From: Acanthamoeba castellanii str. Neff | Lineage: Eukaryota > Discosea > Longamoebia > Acanthamoebidae | Assembly: GCF_000313135.1 (NCBI RefSeq) | Contig: NW_004457689.1 | Coordinates: 28,237-46,717, forward strand | Length of the DNA: 18,481 nucleotides | Direction of reading: 5' to 3' | In this document: positions 15,919-18,481 of the stretch, piece by piece | How positions within the stretch are numbered: position 1 is the stretch's first letter | How the letters are laid out: every line of letters begins with the position of its first letter | Notes under the pieces: generated by a model | Told to the model about the DNA's origin: nothing | The model's input: the letters and a program-made list of their open reading frames with translations, nothing else | Database searches by the model: none | Translations under genes and position numbers: made by a program

Positions 15919-18481
15919 TTATAGGATGACAAAGGGTGGGAAGATACCGTGGGGCACAGGCTGTTCAGACTCCTCGTCGGGGTTGGGGGCGTTGTCGTCG
16001 GTGCCCCAGCAGCGCTCCCGTCGGCCCACGAACTTGCGGTCGTAGTGGAGCTCGACCCGCAGTTCGCCCACGCGTTCCTGGTCGGTGAGCCGCCGCGGCC
16101 GCTGGAACCCGCCGCTCAACATGTTCCTGAGCATGCCACCGAGCTTCTTGTCGCGCAGCTCGTCCCTGTCTTCGCACAGCAGCTGAAGGCTCACCTCCAG
16201 CGTCTCCCGCTTCTCTTTGAGTATGCGCCGCCTCTCGAGCCGGAAATGCGCCTTGGCCCTAAGGGCACGAACAAGAAGAAAGGGGAGAGGGGGGGGATGC
16301 GGCGGGTGATGAGCACCAGCATGATGGCAGCGATGCGAGCGGGGCGAGGAGGGGTACTTGAGAACAGGAGTGCCTTCCTCCTTGCGCATGAAGAGGAAGG
16401 TGAAGATGAGATGCTTGACGTCACCGTGCAGAGGGTACATGCGATTCTTCCATTCCAGACCTGTTACTTCCTGTAATGAAGCCACTCGGTCGGTGAGCAG
16501 ATACGCACGCGCACGCGGGAGGAGCAGCGTACCTTCTCATCGGTGAAGAGAACGGTGTCTTGACCGACCATGGATATGCAGTGTGGTGCTGTCTTCAGCT
16601 CCACAAAGTCGGCCTTGAAAGGTCGCAGCTTCGATGGACACTGCATGCTCAGCACTGTTCGAAGAAGGCGCAAGGAGTCTTAGAATAAGAACTGCACAAC
16701 AGAAGAAGGAGTCTACTATGAAGCTCTACCTTTGATGCTCGCCTGCACGCCGCCATAGAGGTCCCACAACCGCTGCAGCCGTCACCAAGAGACGATCGCG
16801 TCAACTCAAAAGTCACCACAGCAAGGCACTGTAAGACAGAAGACGGCGGCTAACCTTGCGCATGCACTTGAACTTGCGTGGACCGCGTAGTTTGATGTGT
16901 AGCTGCTTATTCATGAGACAGGAGAAGATGTACTTGTCGAGCTGTTCCATCGCTCGCCCCGCCTCGAAGAGTCGATCCGTACGCTTCTGCAGCAAGCTTT
17001 CCACATTGTCCAACTCGTTGTGTCCGGCGCTCTGCGCGTCACACCAAGGAGGTGAGACACTACGGAAAAACGCGTACGACATGACACACGCACACGACGT
17101 ACCGATATGGTGAGCAGGTATTTGGTGTAGTCCTGCTTCAAGCTGTCCACCCACTCCTTGTCTGCCCACGCCGGGTACTCCGGTGAGGCTGCGTAAAACT
17201 GTCCCACCAGCGTCTCCATGGCGGAGAAGATGCATCGCAGCTTGTCGTGTGCAGAGCCACTGCGCAGGTTACGGAGAGTATGTTCAGATTCCACGGCCAG
17301 CAGCGCTTCAGGGCAAAGACCAGCAATAAGGGTGGCAAGCAGATGGGGGGAGGAGAGAGGTACTCAAGCGATCCGTAAGGCAGCAGCTCGAAATCCTCGG
17401 GCGTCGTGAAGGCGTTCCACACCCGCTTGAATCCGAGATGCGAGATGATGGGCAGCATGTTGTGGACCTTGTCCTCCTCCCGGTTGTCGGACTTCTCTTC
17501 TTCATCTTCGTCGTCGTCGTCCTTGCTGGCGTCCACGCACGCATCACCGACGGAAGCATTGAGTGACGCCTCTCGCTCGTCCTCATCGCTGAGCACCACC
17601 CCTATGAGCTCCTCACCGGCAGTGCCGCAGTAGTAGATCCCTGAGCCGTCGCCCATAGCTCCGCCGCTGCTCGAGCCGTTGAGCTTCTTGGCAGCGGCCT
17701 GTGCAGAGTACAATCGTATCTTCTCCGCGCGCTGGACTTCCCTCTCGCGCTTTGCTTCTTGCTTCCGCTCCTTTTTCTCTCGCTTCTTGCAGTAGTACTG
17801 CCCCGTCCTGCTGAGCACGTTCCGCAAGTACAACCGGCACTCCCTGTCGCCGACCGGTGGACCCAATTCAATGTTGGCCGTCAGTCGCACTCGTTGAGCG
17901 GTCGCACAGCATCTGCATGAAGACGTACAGTGGATAGCGGTCCGCTGACTTGAACACGGCGTCGAAGAATGTGGCGCAAACCTTCCTCAGATTGAGCCCA
18001 CTTTGGCGCGATTGTCGCACGTCGCTCAGCTGGACAGCTCAATCCAAGTTAGCAGGCAGAGGCCCTTGATCAAAGCAATAGATGGGAAGGTTACCGAGGT
18101 GTCGTAGGAGTTGTGCTGAAGCCAGGAGCGATCGGTCAGCATCGACCGCAGGGCATGCTGCAACATCGGTCGGCATCGAATACGCAGCCACGAAGACGCA
18201 AACACCACCGAAGGCGCCGTGGATCGCAGACGCGGCTCTGCACACAGAGCGCAGGGTAAACCCTCGGGAACATGCAGGCAAGCACCCATCGGAGACAGAA
18301 GACGTACTCTCGCGCTCAGCAGAGAAGAAAAGGAAGGAGAGGGCCTGCTGCGGCGGGAAGAAGTAAGCCAGCTCGCTGGCCAACGTGGCACGCTTCTCGG
18401 CCGGCGTCAACCGCATCACGAGCCACGTAAAGTCGTACTGCATCAAGAGCTGACCGGTTTCATCATCACCATGCGCGATCG
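15919..18481 (-). CDS. Large helical protein of unknown family (5' end outside window)
   Basis: Ten proposed exons with matching phases: 18481(partial)-18308, 18237-18095, 18029-17908, 17843-17364, 17259-17103, 17031-16855, 16772-16730, 16654-16533, 16470-16358, 16258-15919. The visible 623 or so residues start mid-protein (GDDETGQLLMQYDFTWLVMR). Parts: NLRKVCATFFDAVFKSADRY followed by LECRLYLRNVLSRTG, faintly like a RasGAP or other helical repeat; a Lys/Glu/Arg coiled stretch (KKREKKERKQEAKREREVQR); an acidic linker (KDDDDEDEEEKSD); helical segments with LLQKRTDRLFEAGRAMEQLD; a C-terminal charged coil (RLERRRILKEKRETLEVSLQ); and an end at PPFVIL. I do not recognise the family. No membrane span is seen. 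The convergent YPP gene ends 68 bases away. Confidence 0.7.

Overview
This window is nuclear DNA of a GC-rich, intron-dense protist, most likely Acanthamoeba or a close amoebozoan. Genes are packed head-to-head and tail-to-tail on both strands. They carry many spliceosomal introns, mostly about 50-120 bases, with standard stop codons and G/C-ending codons. The species call is an inference from style. Exon boundaries were worked out by hand from GT/AG sites, reading frame and family similarity, with no transcript data. I saw no tRNA, rRNA or CRISPR.

Layout. 1-2019 (-): a Golgi-type GT61 (DUF563) glycosyltransferase whose 3' end lies outside the window. 2121-5175 (-): an 11-exon gene for a 727-residue protein that joins a trypsin-like PA-fold domain, with Ala in place of the catalytic Ser, to a basic stretch, a C-terminal SAP domain and an acidic tail. 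5176-5972: a divergent intergenic region with a 21-bp inverted repeat, a beheaded fragment of a bacterial-type phosphomannomutase gene, a complex dyad, a TATA box and an E2F-type site. 5973-7901 (+): clamp-loader subunit RFC3 in 12 exons (354 residues). 8194-9279 and 9880-10673 (+): tandem paralogues of an unrecognised Pro/Gly/Tyr-rich family with a shared C-terminal module. About 10690-11600 (-): a truncated, frameshifted PP2C phosphatase remnant. About 11544-12893: a sequence almost without CpG that holds a decayed gene with aerolysin-like (ETX/MTX2) features. 12947-13054: a three-copy 37-bp tandem repeat. 13097-13612 (+): a mitochondrially targeted YciI-like protein. 13674-14974 (-): an amidohydrolase-2 family protein in 6 exons. 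15181-15850 (+): a YPP-repeat protein with a Lys/Glu/Asp/Gly tail. 15919-18481 (-): the 3' part of a large unrecognised helical protein.

The strongest leads are four. One is the SAP-linked pseudo-protease that shares a divergent promoter with the replication gene RFC3. The second is the CpG desert, which reads as a fossil of cytosine methylation over a dead toxin-like gene. The third is the tandem gene family with an undescribed module and conserved phase-0 exons. The fourth is the amidohydrolase, which lacks the usual metal ligands.
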